Shown here: piece by piece, positions 19,171 through 27,870 of the stretch
Numbering within the stretch: the stretch's first letter is position 1
Layout of the letters: each line of letters begins with the position of its first letter
Assembly (NCBI RefSeq): GCF_016907085.1
Contig: NZ_JAFBBJ010000001.1
Span: forward strand, 3,255,546 to 3,319,545
Source: Clavibacter michiganensis
GTDB taxonomy: Bacteria > Actinomycetota > Actinomycetes > Actinomycetales > Microbacteriaceae
Length of the DNA stretch: 64,000 bases
Reading direction: 5' to 3'
The notes under the pieces: model-generated
What the model was told of the DNA's origin: nothing
What the model saw: the letters and a program-made list of their open reading frames with translations, nothing else
The model's database searches: none
Translations under genes and position numbers: made by a program

Positions 19171-19200
19171 ACCCGCGCTCTGACTCCGCCCGCTCAGGCG

Positions 19201-19236
19201 GAAGGCCCCGCCGCTCCGAGGAGCTGCGGGGCCTTC
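19201..19236. terminator. Bidirectional terminator between ptsI and sdhB
   Basis: Outer arms GAAGGCCCCGC (19201-19211) and GCGGGGCCTTC (19226-19236) pair perfectly, and the inner GCTCC and GGAGC also pair, leaving almost no loop. It lies between convergent genes and would work in either direction. No long U run follows, as is usual in high-GC actinobacteria. Confidence 0.85.
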
Positions 19237-19258
19237 GTGGTGCGGGGGAGCGGAGGCG

Positions 19259-20020
19259 CTACGCCTTGCCGCGCATGATCGCCTGCTTGACCTCGGCGAT
19301 CGCCTGCGTCACCTGGATGCCGCGCGGGCACGCCTCGGAGCAGTTGAAGGTCGTGCGGCAGCGCCACACGCCCTCCTTGTCGTTGAGGATGTCGAGGCGC
19401 ACGTTCGACTCGTCGCGCGAGTCGAAGATGAAGCGGTGCGCGTTGACGATGGCGGCGGGGCCGAAGTACTGGCCATCGGTCCAGAACACGGGGCAGGACG
19501 ACGTGCACGCGGCGCAGAGGATGCACTTGGTGGTGTCGTCGAAGCGGGCGCGCTCGGCCGCGGACTGGATCCGCTCCTTGCCCTTCTCCGGCTTCGTGTT
19601 GGAGATGAGGAACGGCTGCACGTCGCGGAACGACTCGAAGAACGGCTCCATGTCGACGACGAGGTCCTTCTCCAGCGGCAGGCCCTTGATGGCCTCCACG
19701 TAGATGGGCTGCGAGATGTCGAGGTCCTTGATGAGCGTCTTGCAGGCCAGGCGGTTGCGGCCGTTGATGCGCATCGCGTCGGATCCGCACACGCCGTGCG
19801 CGCAGGAGCGGCGGAAGGTCAGCGACCCGTCCTGCTCCCACTTGATCTTGTGCAGCGCGTCGAGGATGCGGTCGGTCGGGTAGACCTCGACGTCGAAGTC
19901 CTCCCACCTCGGCTCCGCGTCCTGGCCGGGCAGGTACCGGCGGATGATGAGGGTCACCGTGAAGGTGGGGATGGCCGAGGCCTCTCCCGCGGGAGGTGCG
20001 TCCAGTGTTGCGGTGCTCAC
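19259..20020 (-). CDS. sdhB: Succinate dehydrogenase iron-sulfur subunit
   Basis: 253 residues. It carries electrons from SdhA to the membrane quinone site in the TCA cycle/respiratory complex II. The [2Fe-2S] ligands are in CAHGVCGSDAMRI with a later Cys in NRLACKTL, the [4Fe-4S] ligands in CILCAACTSSCP, and the [3Fe-4S] ligands in CRTTFNCSEACPRGI. All are present. The GTG at 20020 follows AGGA and opens the STATLDAPP N-terminus. Last gene of the sdhCDAB operon, 59 bp after sdhA. Confidence 0.97.
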   Translation of the reverse strand: MSTATLDAPPAGEASAIPTFTVTLIIRRYLPGQDAEPRWEDFDVEVYPTDRILDALHKIKWEQDGSLTFRRSCAHGVCGSDAMRINGRNRLACKTLIKDLDISQPIYVEAIKGLPLEKDLVVDMEPFFESFRDVQPFLISNTKPEKGKERIQSAAERARFDDTTKCILCAACTSSCPVFWTDGQYFGPAAIVNAHRFIFDSRDESNVRLDILNDKEGVWRCRTTFNCSEACPRGIQVTQAIAEVKQAIMRGKA

Positions 20021-20079
20021 GTGTGCGGTCCTATTCCGATCGGTGATGCGGTGATGTGCGGCGGCGCTGACCCGAGGGG

Positions 20080-21903
20080 TCAGTACTTCCGCTCCATCGG
20101 CTGGTAGTTCGTGATGACCACGGGCTTGGTGCTGAGCTTGATGTGGTCGCCGGCGTCCGTGCTGTGGGCGTCGCCGGTGAGGTACGCCATGGTGTGGACC
20201 ATGTAGTTCTCGTCGTCCCGCTTCGGGAAGTCCTCGCGGAAGTGCCCGCCGCGGCTCTCCTTGCGGTACATCGCCGAGTAGACGACGACCTCCGCGAGGT
20301 CGAGGAGGAAGCCGAGCTCGATGGCCTCGAGCAGGTCCGTGTTGAAGCGCTGGCCCTTGTCCTGCACCTGGATGTTCGTGTACCGCTCGCGCAGGTCGGC
20401 GATCACCTTGGTGACCTCGATCAGCGTGTCCTCGGTGCGGAACACCTGGGCGTTGCGGTCCATCGACTCCTGCAGCTCGCGACGCAGCGTCGAGATCCGC
20501 TCGGTGCCGTTGGAGTTGCGCGCGCCCTCGACGAGGCCCTTGACGAAGTCGGCCGCGTCGGCGGGAAGCGGCGTGAAGTCGACCGTCTTCACGTACTCGG
20601 CCGCGTAATTGCCCGCGCGCTTGCCGAAGACGTTGATGTCGAGGAGCGAGTTCGTGCCGAGGCGGTTGGATCCGTGCACCGAGACGCACGCGCACTCGCC
20701 GGCCGCGTAGAGGCCGGGAACCACGGTCGTGTTGTCGGAGAGGACCTCGGCCTTGATGTTGGTGGGGATGCCGCCCATCGCGTAGTGCGCGGTCGGCAGC
20801 ACGGGCACGGGCTCCGTGTACGGCTCGACGCCGAGGTACGTGCGCGCGAACTCCGTGATGTCCGGGAGCTTCGCGTCGATGACGGCGGGCTCCAGGTGCG
20901 TGATGTCGAGGTAGACGTAGTCCTTGTTCGGTCCCGCGCCGCGGCCCTCGCGGATCTCCGTCGCCATGCAGCGCGCCACGATGTCGCGGGGAGCCAGGTC
21001 CTTGATGGTGGGGGCGTACCGCTCCATGAAGCGCTCGCCCTCGCTGTTGCGGAGGATCGCGCCCTCGCCGCGGGCCGCCTCCGACAGGAGGATGCCGAGG
21101 CCTGCCAGGCCGGTCGGGTGGAACTGGAAGAACTCCATGTCCTCGAGCGGCAGGCCCTTGCGCCAGATGATCCCCACGCCGTCGCCCGTGAGCGTGTGCG
21201 CGTTCGAGGTCGTCTTGTAGATCTTGCCGAAGCCGCCGGTCGCGAAGATCACGGCCTTGGACTGGAAGACGTGGATCTCGCCGGTGGAGAGCTCGAGGGC
21301 CACGACGCCCGCGGGCTGCTCCTTGCCGTCGACCTCCGCCATGACGAGGTCGAGGACGTAGAACTCGTTGAAGAAGTTGATGCCGAACTTGACGCAGTTC
21401 TGGTACAGCGTCTGCAGGATCATGTGGCCCGTGCGGTCCGCCGCGTAGCAGGACCGGCGGACGGGGCTCTTGCCGTGGTCGGCCGTGTGGCCGCCGAAGC
21501 GGCGCTGGTCAATCTTGCCGTCGGGCGTGCGGTTGAAGGGCAGGCCCATGTTCTCGAGGTCGATGACCGCGTCGATGGCCTCCTTCGCGAGGATCTCCGC
21601 CGCGTCCTGGTCGACGAGGTAGTCGCCGCCCTTGACGGTGTCGAAGGTGTGCCACTCCCAGCTGTCCTCCTCGACGTTCGCGAGGGCGGCCGCCATGCCG
21701 CCCTGCGCGGCGCCCGTGTGGGAACGGGTGGGGTAGAGCTTCGAGATGACGGCCGTGTTCGCCTGCGGTCCCGCCTCGATCGCCGCGCGCATGCCGGCGC
21801 CGCCCGCACCCACGATCACGATGTCGAACTGGTGGTAGTGGACGCCGTCCACGATGGTGCTCGCGGAGGGCTCGGAACCGGGGGTCGCGGTGTCAGTGGT
21901 CAC
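20080..21903 (-). CDS. sdhA: Succinate dehydrogenase flavoprotein subunit
   Basis: 607-residue catalytic subunit that oxidises succinate to fumarate. The FAD dinucleotide fold is [13 protein letters not shown], the covalent FAD histidine is in [17 protein letters not shown], and the active-site Arg region is [15 protein letters not shown]. The C-terminal helical part ends with the [12 protein letters not shown] tail typical of actinobacterial SdhA. The spacing to sdhD is 33 bp. Confidence 0.97.
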   Translation of the reverse strand: MTTDTATPGSEPSASTIVDGVHYHQFDIVIVGAGGAGMRAAIEAGPQANTAVISKLYPTRSHTGAAQGGMAAALANVEEDSWEWHTFDTVKGGDYLVDQDAAEILAKEAIDAVIDLENMGLPFNRTPDGKIDQRRFGGHTADHGKSPVRRSCYAADRTGHMILQTLYQNCVKFGINFFNEFYVLDLVMAEVDGKEQPAGVVALELSTGEIHVFQSKAVIFATGGFGKIYKTTSNAHTLTGDGVGIIWRKGLPLEDMEFFQFHPTGLAGLGILLSEAARGEGAILRNSEGERFMERYAPTIKDLAPRDIVARCMATEIREGRGAGPNKDYVYLDITHLEPAVIDAKLPDITEFARTYLGVEPYTEPVPVLPTAHYAMGGIPTNIKAEVLSDNTTVVPGLYAAGECACVSVHGSNRLGTNSLLDINVFGKRAGNYAAEYVKTVDFTPLPADAADFVKGLVEGARNSNGTERISTLRRELQESMDRNAQVFRTEDTLIEVTKVIADLRERYTNIQVQDKGQRFNTDLLEAIELGFLLDLAEVVVYSAMYRKESRGGHFREDFPKRDDENYMVHTMAYLTGDAHSTDAGDHIKLSTKPVVITNYQPMERKY

Positions 21904-21936
21904 GGGCTTCTTTCTCGAGGCGGATGGGGAAGCGGG

Positions 21937-22401
21937 CTACAGGTCGCCGCAGAAGGAGGGGAGCAGGTCGGCGGGCTGGCCGGCGGGGCACGGGTCGAAG
22001 GTGAAGACGACCAGCGTGCCGAGCACCAGCAGGACGACCGTGGACGTCACGAGCGCGCCCTTGAGGATCGTGCGGGTGCGGGGCGACGCGGCGTAGTCGT
22101 TCACGAGGGTGCGCATGCCGTTGGCGCCGTGGATGACCGCGAGCCAGAGCAGCGCGATGTCCCACACCTTCCAGAACGGGTCGGAGAGCTTGCCGCCGAC
22201 GAAGGCGAAGTCGATGGCCTTGATGCCCTCGCCGTTGATGAGGTTGACGTAGAGGTGGCCGAAGATGAGCACGACGAGCACGACGCCCGAGGCGCGCATG
22301 TACATCCAGCCCCACTTCTCCCAGTTCACGCCGCCCTGCTTGCGCGGCTGCCGGGGCTGGCGGGGACGCTCGATGCTCACCTGCTGTGCGATGTCGCTCA
22401 T
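21937..22401 (-). CDS. sdhD: Succinate dehydrogenase membrane anchor, SdhD
   Basis: 154-residue membrane subunit with three hydrophobic helices (about 36-55, 85-105, 120-140). The first carries RASGVVLVVLIFGHLYVNL, whose His may ligate heme, and the second VWDIALLWLAVIHGANGMRT. The N-terminal 25 residues are Arg/Pro/Gln-rich. Start chosen at the ATG 2 nt after the sdhC stop; an alternative in-frame ATG at 22413 would overlap sdhC. It anchors SdhAB and helps form the quinone site. Confidence 0.93.
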   Translation of the reverse strand: MSDIAQQVSIERPRQPRQPRKQGGVNWEKWGWMYMRASGVVLVVLIFGHLYVNLINGEGIKAIDFAFVGGKLSDPFWKVWDIALLWLAVIHGANGMRTLVNDYAASPRTRTILKGALVTSTVVLLVLGTLVVFTFDPCPAGQPADLLPSFCGDL

Positions 22402-22403
22402 GA

Positions 22404-22838
22404 TCAGATCCATCCCGCTTCGCTGAACACGTTGATGAGGTGGCGCGGCACGAAGCCGGCCATGAGCACGACCCACAGCCCGATGACCACGTAGAACATG
22501 AGGCGCTGGTGCTTGGCGCCGAAGCGCCAGAAGTCGATGAGGATGATCCGCAGCCCGTTGAGCGCGTGGAACCCGATGGCGCCGACGAGCGCGACCTCGC
22601 CGATGCCCATGACGGGGTTCTTGTAGGTCCCGATGACCGCGTTGTACGCCTCGGGGCTCACGCGGATGAGGCTCGTGTCGAGCACGTGCACCAGGAGGAA
22701 GAAGAAGATGGACACGCCGGTGATGCGGTGCAGCACCCATGACCACATGCCCTCGCGGCCCCGGTACAGCGTCCCCGCGGGGACCTTCGGTGCGCGAGCG
22801 ATGTGCGGTTCGCGGGTTCCTGCCGTCTTGATGGACAC
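22404..22838 (-). CDS. sdhC: Succinate dehydrogenase cytochrome b556 subunit
   Basis: 144-residue membrane subunit with three helices. The motif MWSWVLHRITGVSIFFFLLV with the following HVLDTSL is the SdhC signature and includes a likely heme-ligating His. The GTG at 22838 was chosen because GGGAGGG lies 7 nt upstream; the reading frame stays open further out but without support. First gene of sdhCDAB. Confidence 0.94.
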   Translation of the reverse strand: MSIKTAGTREPHIARAPKVPAGTLYRGREGMWSWVLHRITGVSIFFFLLVHVLDTSLIRVSPEAYNAVIGTYKNPVMGIGEVALVGAIGFHALNGLRIILIDFWRFGAKHQRLMFYVVIGLWVVLMAGFVPRHLINVFSEAGWI

Positions 22839-22909
22839 GGAACGACCCTCCCTGATGCTGGTGCCCCGTGGGCGGAGCGCCTTCGCGCCGACATTGCGCG
22901 TCGCCGTCG

Positions 22910-22915
22910 AGTCTA
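22910..22915 (-). promoter_or_regulatory. Candidate -10 box for sdhCDAB
   Basis: TAGACT on the minus strand upstream of sdhC, giving a leader of about 65 nt. A -35 box is not obvious. Confidence 0.35.
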
Positions 22916-22981
22916 CGGCCCGGGTCCGCGCGGTCACCCGTTAGGGCACCCTAAGCGTCGACGTCCGCCGGAGGGCCCTGA

Positions 22982-24157
22982 TCAGGCGACGACGGGGACG
23001 GGCCCGGCGCCCGCGGCGTCGTTCGCGTGCAGCGCCGAGCGGCGGGCCGAGACGGCGCGGCCGTAGTGCCCGATGAGCTCGTCGCCGATCGTGGCCCAGG
23101 AGCGGCCGAGGACCGCCCGTCGACCGGCCTCGCCCATCCGCAGGCGCATGGGCTCGCTCGCGACGAGCTCGTCCACCAGCCGTCGCAGGTGCGCGTCCCG
23201 CGGTGAGGCGGGATCGAAGAGGAACCCGTCCGTGCCGTGGTCGACGAGGTCGATGGGGCCGCCGGCGTGCGGCGCGACCACCGGGAGGCCGGACGCGTGC
23301 GCCTCCTGCACGGTCTGGCCGAACGTCTCCTCGGTGCCGGTGTGCACGAACACGTCCATGGCGGCGTACGCGGCCGCGAGCTCGCGACCGCCCACGCGGC
23401 CGAGCCACGTGACGGGCATGCCCGCCAGGGCGCGGCGGGCGGAGGCCTGGCTCGGGCCGTCGCCGGCGATGAGGAAGCGCACGCCGCGGATCCCGCGGAG
23501 GGCCTGGAGGCGCTCGAGCTGCTTCTCGGGGGCGATGCGCCCCACGTAGCCGACGACCGTCTCGCCGCCCGGCGCGACGCGGTGCCGCAGCGCGACCGCG
23601 TCCTCCATGGCCCGGTTGCGCGGGTGGTAGCGGTCGAGGTCGACGCCGCGGCCCCAGCGGGCGACGCGCTCGACGCCCGCCGCGGCGAGGTCGGCGGCCG
23701 CGGCGCTCGAGGGCGCGAGGGTCAGGTCGGCGCCCTGGTGGATCCAGCGCACGAGCCGCCACACGTACGGCGCGGTCGCGGCCAGCCTGTTCCGGCGCGC
23801 GTAGCCCGCGACGTCGGTCTGGAAGATGGCGACGGAGGGCGTGTCGATGCGCGTCGCGGCGGCGATGGCCTGCGCCCCCAGGAAGAGGGGCGACGCGGCG
23901 TGCAGCACGTCCGGCGCGAAGTCGGTGAGGAGGCGCAGCACCTGGGGGTTGGGGATCCCGACCGGGAACTGCCGGTAGGCGAAGGCGGGCACGCCGTGGA
24001 CGGGGAAGCCCGCGAACTCGGACGGGGCGCCGGCGTCCGGGGCGATCACGATGGCCTGGTGCCCGCGGTCCCGCAGGTGCTCGAGCACCCGGCAGACGCT
24101 CGTGGTCACGCCGTTGACGGTGGGGAGGAAGCTCTCGCTGACGACGGCTACGCGCAT
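22982..24157 (-). CDS. GT4 glycosyltransferase, probable GDP-mannose-dependent (MgtA-like)
   Basis: 391-residue GT-B fold enzyme. The N-terminal acceptor domain starts AVVSESFLPTVNGVTTSVCR, the hallmark of actinobacterial lipid mannosyltransferases. The donor domain has VGYVGRIAPEKQ and the E-x7-E-like segment TEETFGQTVQEAHASGLPVV. Its divergent neighbour is manC, which makes GDP-mannose, supporting mannose as donor. Product is probably a mannosylated glycolipid (phosphatidylinositol mannoside or lipomannan-type), which is inference. The ATG at 24157 has TAGCGT followed by 7 nt upstream, suggesting leaderless expression. Confidence 0.88.
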   Translation of the reverse strand: MRVAVVSESFLPTVNGVTTSVCRVLEHLRDRGHQAIVIAPDAGAPSEFAGFPVHGVPAFAYRQFPVGIPNPQVLRLLTDFAPDVLHAASPLFLGAQAIAAATRIDTPSVAIFQTDVAGYARRNRLAATAPYVWRLVRWIHQGADLTLAPSSAAAADLAAAGVERVARWGRGVDLDRYHPRNRAMEDAVALRHRVAPGGETVVGYVGRIAPEKQLERLQALRGIRGVRFLIAGDGPSQASARRALAGMPVTWLGRVGGRELAAAYAAMDVFVHTGTEETFGQTVQEAHASGLPVVAPHAGGPIDLVDHGTDGFLFDPASPRDAHLRRLVDELVASEPMRLRMGEAGRRAVLGRSWATIGDELIGHYGRAVSARRSALHANDAAGAGPVPVVA

Positions 24158-24164
24158 GCCCTCG

Positions 24165-24170
24165 ACGCTA
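24165..24170 (-). promoter_or_regulatory. -10 box of leaderless mannosyltransferase promoter
   Basis: TAGCGT on the minus strand, 7 nt before the ATG at 24157. Confidence 0.5.
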
Positions 24171-24262
24171 GGCACGGGTGCCGACGCCGTCGCCGCGGCC
24201 CCGTGAACGCCCCGTTGCCGTCGCGTGAACTCGGCGCATCCGGCTGTTTCCCAGGGTGCCGA

Positions 24263-24268
24263 TAGTGT
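24263..24268 (+). promoter_or_regulatory. -10 box of leaderless manC promoter
   Basis: TAGTGT on the plus strand, 6 nt (GGGCCC) before the manC ATG at 24275. No ribosome-binding site is present in between. Confidence 0.5.
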
Positions 24269-24274
24269 GGGCCC

Positions 24275-25396
24275 ATGACCGAGCAGACGAGCGCGATCTC
24301 CCGTTTCTACAGCGTGATCCCCGCGGGGGGCGTGGGCTCCCGCCTCTGGCCGCTGTCCCGCGCGGACGCCCCGAAGTTCCTGCACGACCTCACCGGCTCC
24401 GGCCGCACGCTGCTCCGCGACACGTGGGAGCGTCTCGCCCCGCTGTCCGGCGAGGACCGGATCATGGTCGTCACCGGCCGCGCCCACCGCGCCGCCGTCG
24501 AGGCCCAGCTGCCCGAGCTCACCGACCCGAACGTGGTCCTCGAGAGCGAGGGGCGCGACAGCACCGCCGCGATCGCGCTCGCGGCGGCCATCCTCCAGCG
24601 CCGCGAGCCGGGCGTCATCATCGGCTCGTTCGCGGCCGACCACGTCATCGCCGACCCGGACCGCTTCCGCGACACCGTGCGCGAGGCCGTCATCGCCGCC
24701 GACGCCGGCTACATCACCACCATCGGCATCACGCCCACCGAGCCTGCCACCGGCTTCGGCTACATCCACACCGGCAAGGCGCTCAGCATCCCGGACGCCC
24801 CGCACGCCCTCGAGGTCGCGTCGTTCGTGGAGAAGCCGAGCATCGGCGTCGCCCGCGGCTACGTGAAGGGCGGCACGCACCTCTGGAATGCGGGCATGTT
24901 CATCGCCCGCGCGGACCGCCTGCTCGAGGAGCTCGGCCGCACCGAGCCCGAGCTGCTGAAGGGCGTGCTCGAGCTCGCCGAGGCGTGGGACACCGCCGAC
25001 CGCGGTCTCGTCGTCGACCGCGTGTGGCCGAACCTCAAGAAGATCGCGATCGACTACGCCGTCGCCGAGCCCGCCGCCGCCCGGGGCGCGCTCGCCGTGA
25101 TCCCCGGCCGCTTCACCTGGGACGACGTGGGCGACTTCGCCTCCGTCGCCAAGATGCACTCCAGCGGCCGCAAGTCCGACCTCGTGATCCTGGGGGAGGA
25201 CGCGCGCGTCCTGTCCGACGCGTCGAGCGGCATCGTCGTGGCCAACAGCAAGCGCGTGATCAGCCTCATCGGCGTGCGCGACATCGTCGTGGTGGACACC
25301 CCCGACGCCCTGCTCGTGACCACCAAGGAGAACGCGCAGCGCGTCAAGAGCGTGGTGGACGCGCTCAAGCTCAGCGGCGGGACGGACGTCCTGTAA
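24275..25396 (+). CDS. manC: Mannose-1-phosphate guanylyltransferase
   Basis: 373-residue cytoplasmic nucleotidyltransferase making GDP-mannose from GTP and mannose-1-phosphate. The signature is VIPAGGVGSRLWPLSRADAP followed by KFL; later FGYIHTG, FVEKPS and WNAGMFI are typical. It lacks the C-terminal isomerase domain of the bifunctional proteins. It is divergent from the mannosyltransferase gene with 117 bp between them, and both promoters look leaderless, so supply and use of GDP-mannose may be controlled from one small region. Confidence 0.95.
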   Translation: MTEQTSAISRFYSVIPAGGVGSRLWPLSRADAPKFLHDLTGSGRTLLRDTWERLAPLSGEDRIMVVTGRAHRAAVEAQLPELTDPNVVLESEGRDSTAAIALAAAILQRREPGVIIGSFAADHVIADPDRFRDTVREAVIAADAGYITTIGITPTEPATGFGYIHTGKALSIPDAPHALEVASFVEKPSIGVARGYVKGGTHLWNAGMFIARADRLLEELGRTEPELLKGVLELAEAWDTADRGLVVDRVWPNLKKIAIDYAVAEPAAARGALAVIPGRFTWDDVGDFASVAKMHSSGRKSDLVILGEDARVLSDASSGIVVANSKRVISLIGVRDIVVVDTPDALLVTTKENAQRVKSVVDALKLSGGTDVL

Positions 25397-25458
25397 CGAA
25401 GGGGTAACGAACCCTCCGGGCGCTCTCCGCGGCCGGAAGGGGCCGGGAGCGCCGCCGT

Positions 25459-25464
25459 TAGATT
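25459..25464 (+). promoter_or_regulatory. -10 box of leaderless BMP lipoprotein promoter
   Basis: TAGATT, 6 nt before the ATG at 25471. Confidence 0.5.
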
Positions 25465-25470
25465 CCGGGG

Positions 25471-26544
25471 ATGCCCCGCACCCGCCGCGCCGTCCGCGCC
25501 GCCATCCTGCCCATCGCCCTCCTCTCCGCCGCGGCCCTCGCCGGGTGCGGCGCGGCCCCCGAGACCGGCACCACCTCGGCCGCCGCGAGCGACTACTGCG
25601 CCCGCATGGTCACCAACTCCGGCGGCCTGCAGGACCGCTCCTTCAACCAGTCGAGCTGGGAGGGGCTGCAGCGCGCGGAGAAGGAGCTCGGGATCCAGGC
25701 CGACGTCCTCGTCTCGACCTCGGAGACGGACCTCGCCCCGAACGTCGAGCAGGCGGTGGGCACGGGCTGCGGCTTCATCCTCACCGTCGGCTACGAGCTG
25801 GCGGAGGCCACGTCGGCGGCGGCCGCGGAGAACCCGGACGTGCACTTCTCCATCGTGGACGAGGTCGTCGACGCCCCGAACGTCAAGCCGCTCGTCTTCG
25901 ACACGGCGCAGGCGTCCTACCTCGCGGGCTACCTCGCGGCGGGCGTGAGCCAGACGGGCAAGGTCGGCACCTTCGGCGGCGGCAACCAGCCGCCCGTCAC
26001 CCTCTTCATGGACGGCTTCGTCGACGGGGTGGCCGCGTACAACCAGGCGCACGGCACGAGCGTCGTCGCGCTCGGCTGGGACGCCGCCGCGCAGGACGGC
26101 ACCTTCACCGGCGACTTCGAGGACGTGTCGAAGGGCCAGACCACCACGCAGAACCTGCTCGACCAGGGCGCCGACGTGATCATGCCGGTCGCCGGCCAGG
26201 TGGGGGAGGGCGCGGCCTCGGCGATCCTCGCGCACGGCAGCGGCAAGCTCATCTGGGTCGACAACGACGGCTACGACACGCTGCCCGCCGAGTACCGGCC
26301 GCTCCTGCTCACGAGCGTGCTCAAGGACACGGGCCAGGCCGTGGTCGACATCGTGGCCGACGACCAGAAGGGGTCGTTCACGTCGGAGCCGTACGTGGGC
26401 ACGCTCGCGAACGGCGGCGTGGGCCTCGCGCAGTACCACGACCTCGCCGCCGCGGTGTCGCCCGAGCTGCAGTCCGAGCTCGACGCGCTGAAGGCCCGCA
26501 TCGTGTCCGGCGACGTGCAGGTGAAGTCGGTCTCGACCCCGTAG
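25471..26544 (+). CDS. BMP/Med-family nucleoside-binding lipoprotein (copy 1)
   Basis: 357-residue lipoprotein; signal peptide with lipobox LAGC near residue 27. BMP-family motifs are NSGGLQDRSFNQSSWEG near the N-terminus, then FDTAQASYLAGYLAAG, GTFGGGNQPPVTLFMDGFVD and VTLGWD-like VVALGWDAAA. These proteins bind purine and pyrimidine nucleosides for the ABC importer encoded downstream. It shares most motifs with the next gene, so the pair is a tandem duplication with separate promoters. Start is an ATG directly after a -10 box plus 6 nt. Confidence 0.92.
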   Translation: MPRTRRAVRAAILPIALLSAAALAGCGAAPETGTTSAAASDYCARMVTNSGGLQDRSFNQSSWEGLQRAEKELGIQADVLVSTSETDLAPNVEQAVGTGCGFILTVGYELAEATSAAAAENPDVHFSIVDEVVDAPNVKPLVFDTAQASYLAGYLAAGVSQTGKVGTFGGGNQPPVTLFMDGFVDGVAAYNQAHGTSVVALGWDAAAQDGTFTGDFEDVSKGQTTTQNLLDQGADVIMPVAGQVGEGAASAILAHGSGKLIWVDNDGYDTLPAEYRPLLLTSVLKDTGQAVVDIVADDQKGSFTSEPYVGTLANGGVGLAQYHDLAAAVSPELQSELDALKARIVSGDVQVKSVSTP

Positions 26545-26617
26545 CAGAGCCCGTGTTGCCGCGGTGTTTCGGGGCCGTCCCGGATCGATAACGCTTGCGC
26601 GCGGGGGCCCGATCGGG

Positions 26618-26638
26618 GCACGGGATGCATTCCCGTGC
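26618..26638. promoter_or_regulatory. Perfect 8-5-8 inverted repeat upstream of BMP lipoprotein 2
   Basis: GCACGGGA (26618-26625) and TCCCGTGC (26631-26638) are exact reverse complements separated by TGCAT. A -10-like TAACAT begins 6 bp further on at 26644. The site is 57 bp before the GTG of the second lipoprotein gene and 74 bp after the first gene's stop. It has no T tract, so an operator is favoured over a terminator. Confidence 0.55.
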
Positions 26639-26694
26639 ATGGGTAACATGAACGCACATCGCCCGGCTGACCCGGGCTGCACCTGGAGGCCACA

Positions 26695-27789
26695 GTGACC
26701 ATCACCACCCGAAAGGCCGCCCTCGGCGGTCTCGCCGCCGTCGGCATCACCGCGATCCTCGCGGGCTGCGGCGCCGCCCCCGAGTCGACCGCGGGAGGCA
26801 CCGGCGGCGCCGCGAAGAGCGACCTCGTGTCCTGCATGGTCTCCGACTCCGGCGGATTCGACGACAAGTCGTTCAACCAGCTCGGCTTCGAGGGCCTCAC
26901 CAAGGCGGCCACCGACCTCGGCCTCGAGACCCCGAAGACGGTCGAGTCGGCTGCCGAGACCGACTTCGCGCCGAACCTCACCAACCTCGCCGACCAGGGC
27001 TGCGGCCTCATCGTCACCGTCGGCTTCCTGCTCGCGGACGCCACCAAGGAGGCGGCGGCCGCGAACTCCGACATCGAGTACGCGATCATCGACGACGCCT
27101 CGATCGACGCCCCGAACGTCAAGCCCATCACCTTCAACACCAGCGAGGCCGCGTTCCTCGCGGGCTACTCCGCGGCGGCCTACTCGAAGACCGGCACCGT
27201 CGGCACCTTCGGCGGCCTGCAGATCCCGACCGTCACGATCTTCATGGACGGCTTCGTCGACGGCGTGAACTACTACAACGAGCAGAAGGGCAAGGACGTC
27301 AAGGCCATCGGCTGGGACGTCGCGAGCCAGAGCGGGTCGTTCACCGGCGAGTTCGTCGCCAACCAGACGGCCAAGACCGCCGCCCAGACCCTGATCGACC
27401 AGGGCGCGGACGTCATCATGCCCGTCGGCGGACCGATCTTCCTCAGCGCCGGCGAGGCCATCCGCGACTCCAGCGACAAGAAGGTCGTCATGGTGGGCGT
27501 CGACTCCGACGCGTACGAGACCGCGCCCGACCTCAAGGACCTCTTCCTCACCTCGGTGCTCAAGGGCATCGACGCGGGCGTCGAGGACGTCGTGAAGACG
27601 GCGGCGGACGACAAGTTCGACGCGACCCCCTACGTGGGCACGCTGAAGAACGGCGGCGTGGACATCGCCCCGTTCCACGACTACGAGTCCGAGGTCCCGT
27701 CGGACCTCTCGGGCGAGCTCGAGACGATCAAGGCCGGCATCATCGACGGCTCGATCTCGGTCGAGTCGCCGTCGTCTCTGACGAAGTAG
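26695..27789 (+). CDS. BMP/Med-family nucleoside-binding lipoprotein (copy 2)
   Basis: 364-residue lipoprotein with lipobox LAGC near residue 23. Motifs parallel copy 1: SDSGGFDDKSFNQLGFEG, FNTSEAAFLAGYSAAAYS, FGGLQIPTVTIFMDGFVDG, VKAIGWD and YVGTLKNGGVDIAPFHDY. It is immediately upstream of the ABC ATPase and two permeases and is the likely main receptor of that importer. GTG start preceded by TGGAGG at good distance. A strong hairpin separates it from the ATPase gene. Confidence 0.94.
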   Translation: MTITTRKAALGGLAAVGITAILAGCGAAPESTAGGTGGAAKSDLVSCMVSDSGGFDDKSFNQLGFEGLTKAATDLGLETPKTVESAAETDFAPNLTNLADQGCGLIVTVGFLLADATKEAAAANSDIEYAIIDDASIDAPNVKPITFNTSEAAFLAGYSAAAYSKTGTVGTFGGLQIPTVTIFMDGFVDGVNYYNEQKGKDVKAIGWDVASQSGSFTGEFVANQTAKTAAQTLIDQGADVIMPVGGPIFLSAGEAIRDSSDKKVVMVGVDSDAYETAPDLKDLFLTSVLKGIDAGVEDVVKTAADDKFDATPYVGTLKNGGVDIAPFHDYESEVPSDLSGELETIKAGIIDGSISVESPSSLTK

Positions 27790-27802
27790 CATCGAACGCA
27801 CC

Positions 27803-27834
27803 GCGGGGGGATCGGCAGGCGCCGGTCCCCCCGC
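27803..27834 (+). terminator. Hairpin between binding-protein and ATPase genes
   Basis: GCGGGGGGA (27803-27811) pairs with TCCCCCCGC (27826-27834) across a 14-nt loop. It sits 13 nt after the lipoprotein stop and 36 nt before the ATPase start. It probably acts as a partial terminator or mRNA-end stabiliser, giving more binding protein than ATPase. Confidence 0.65.
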
Positions 27835-27870
27835 CGCGTGTCCACCCGACCCACCGAACGGATTGATCCG

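Noticed and set aside
26618..26638. Intrinsic terminator of BMP lipoprotein 1
   Set aside because: The stem is short, lies 74 bp past the stop and next to a -10-like box, so an operator is the better reading, though a terminator is not excluded.
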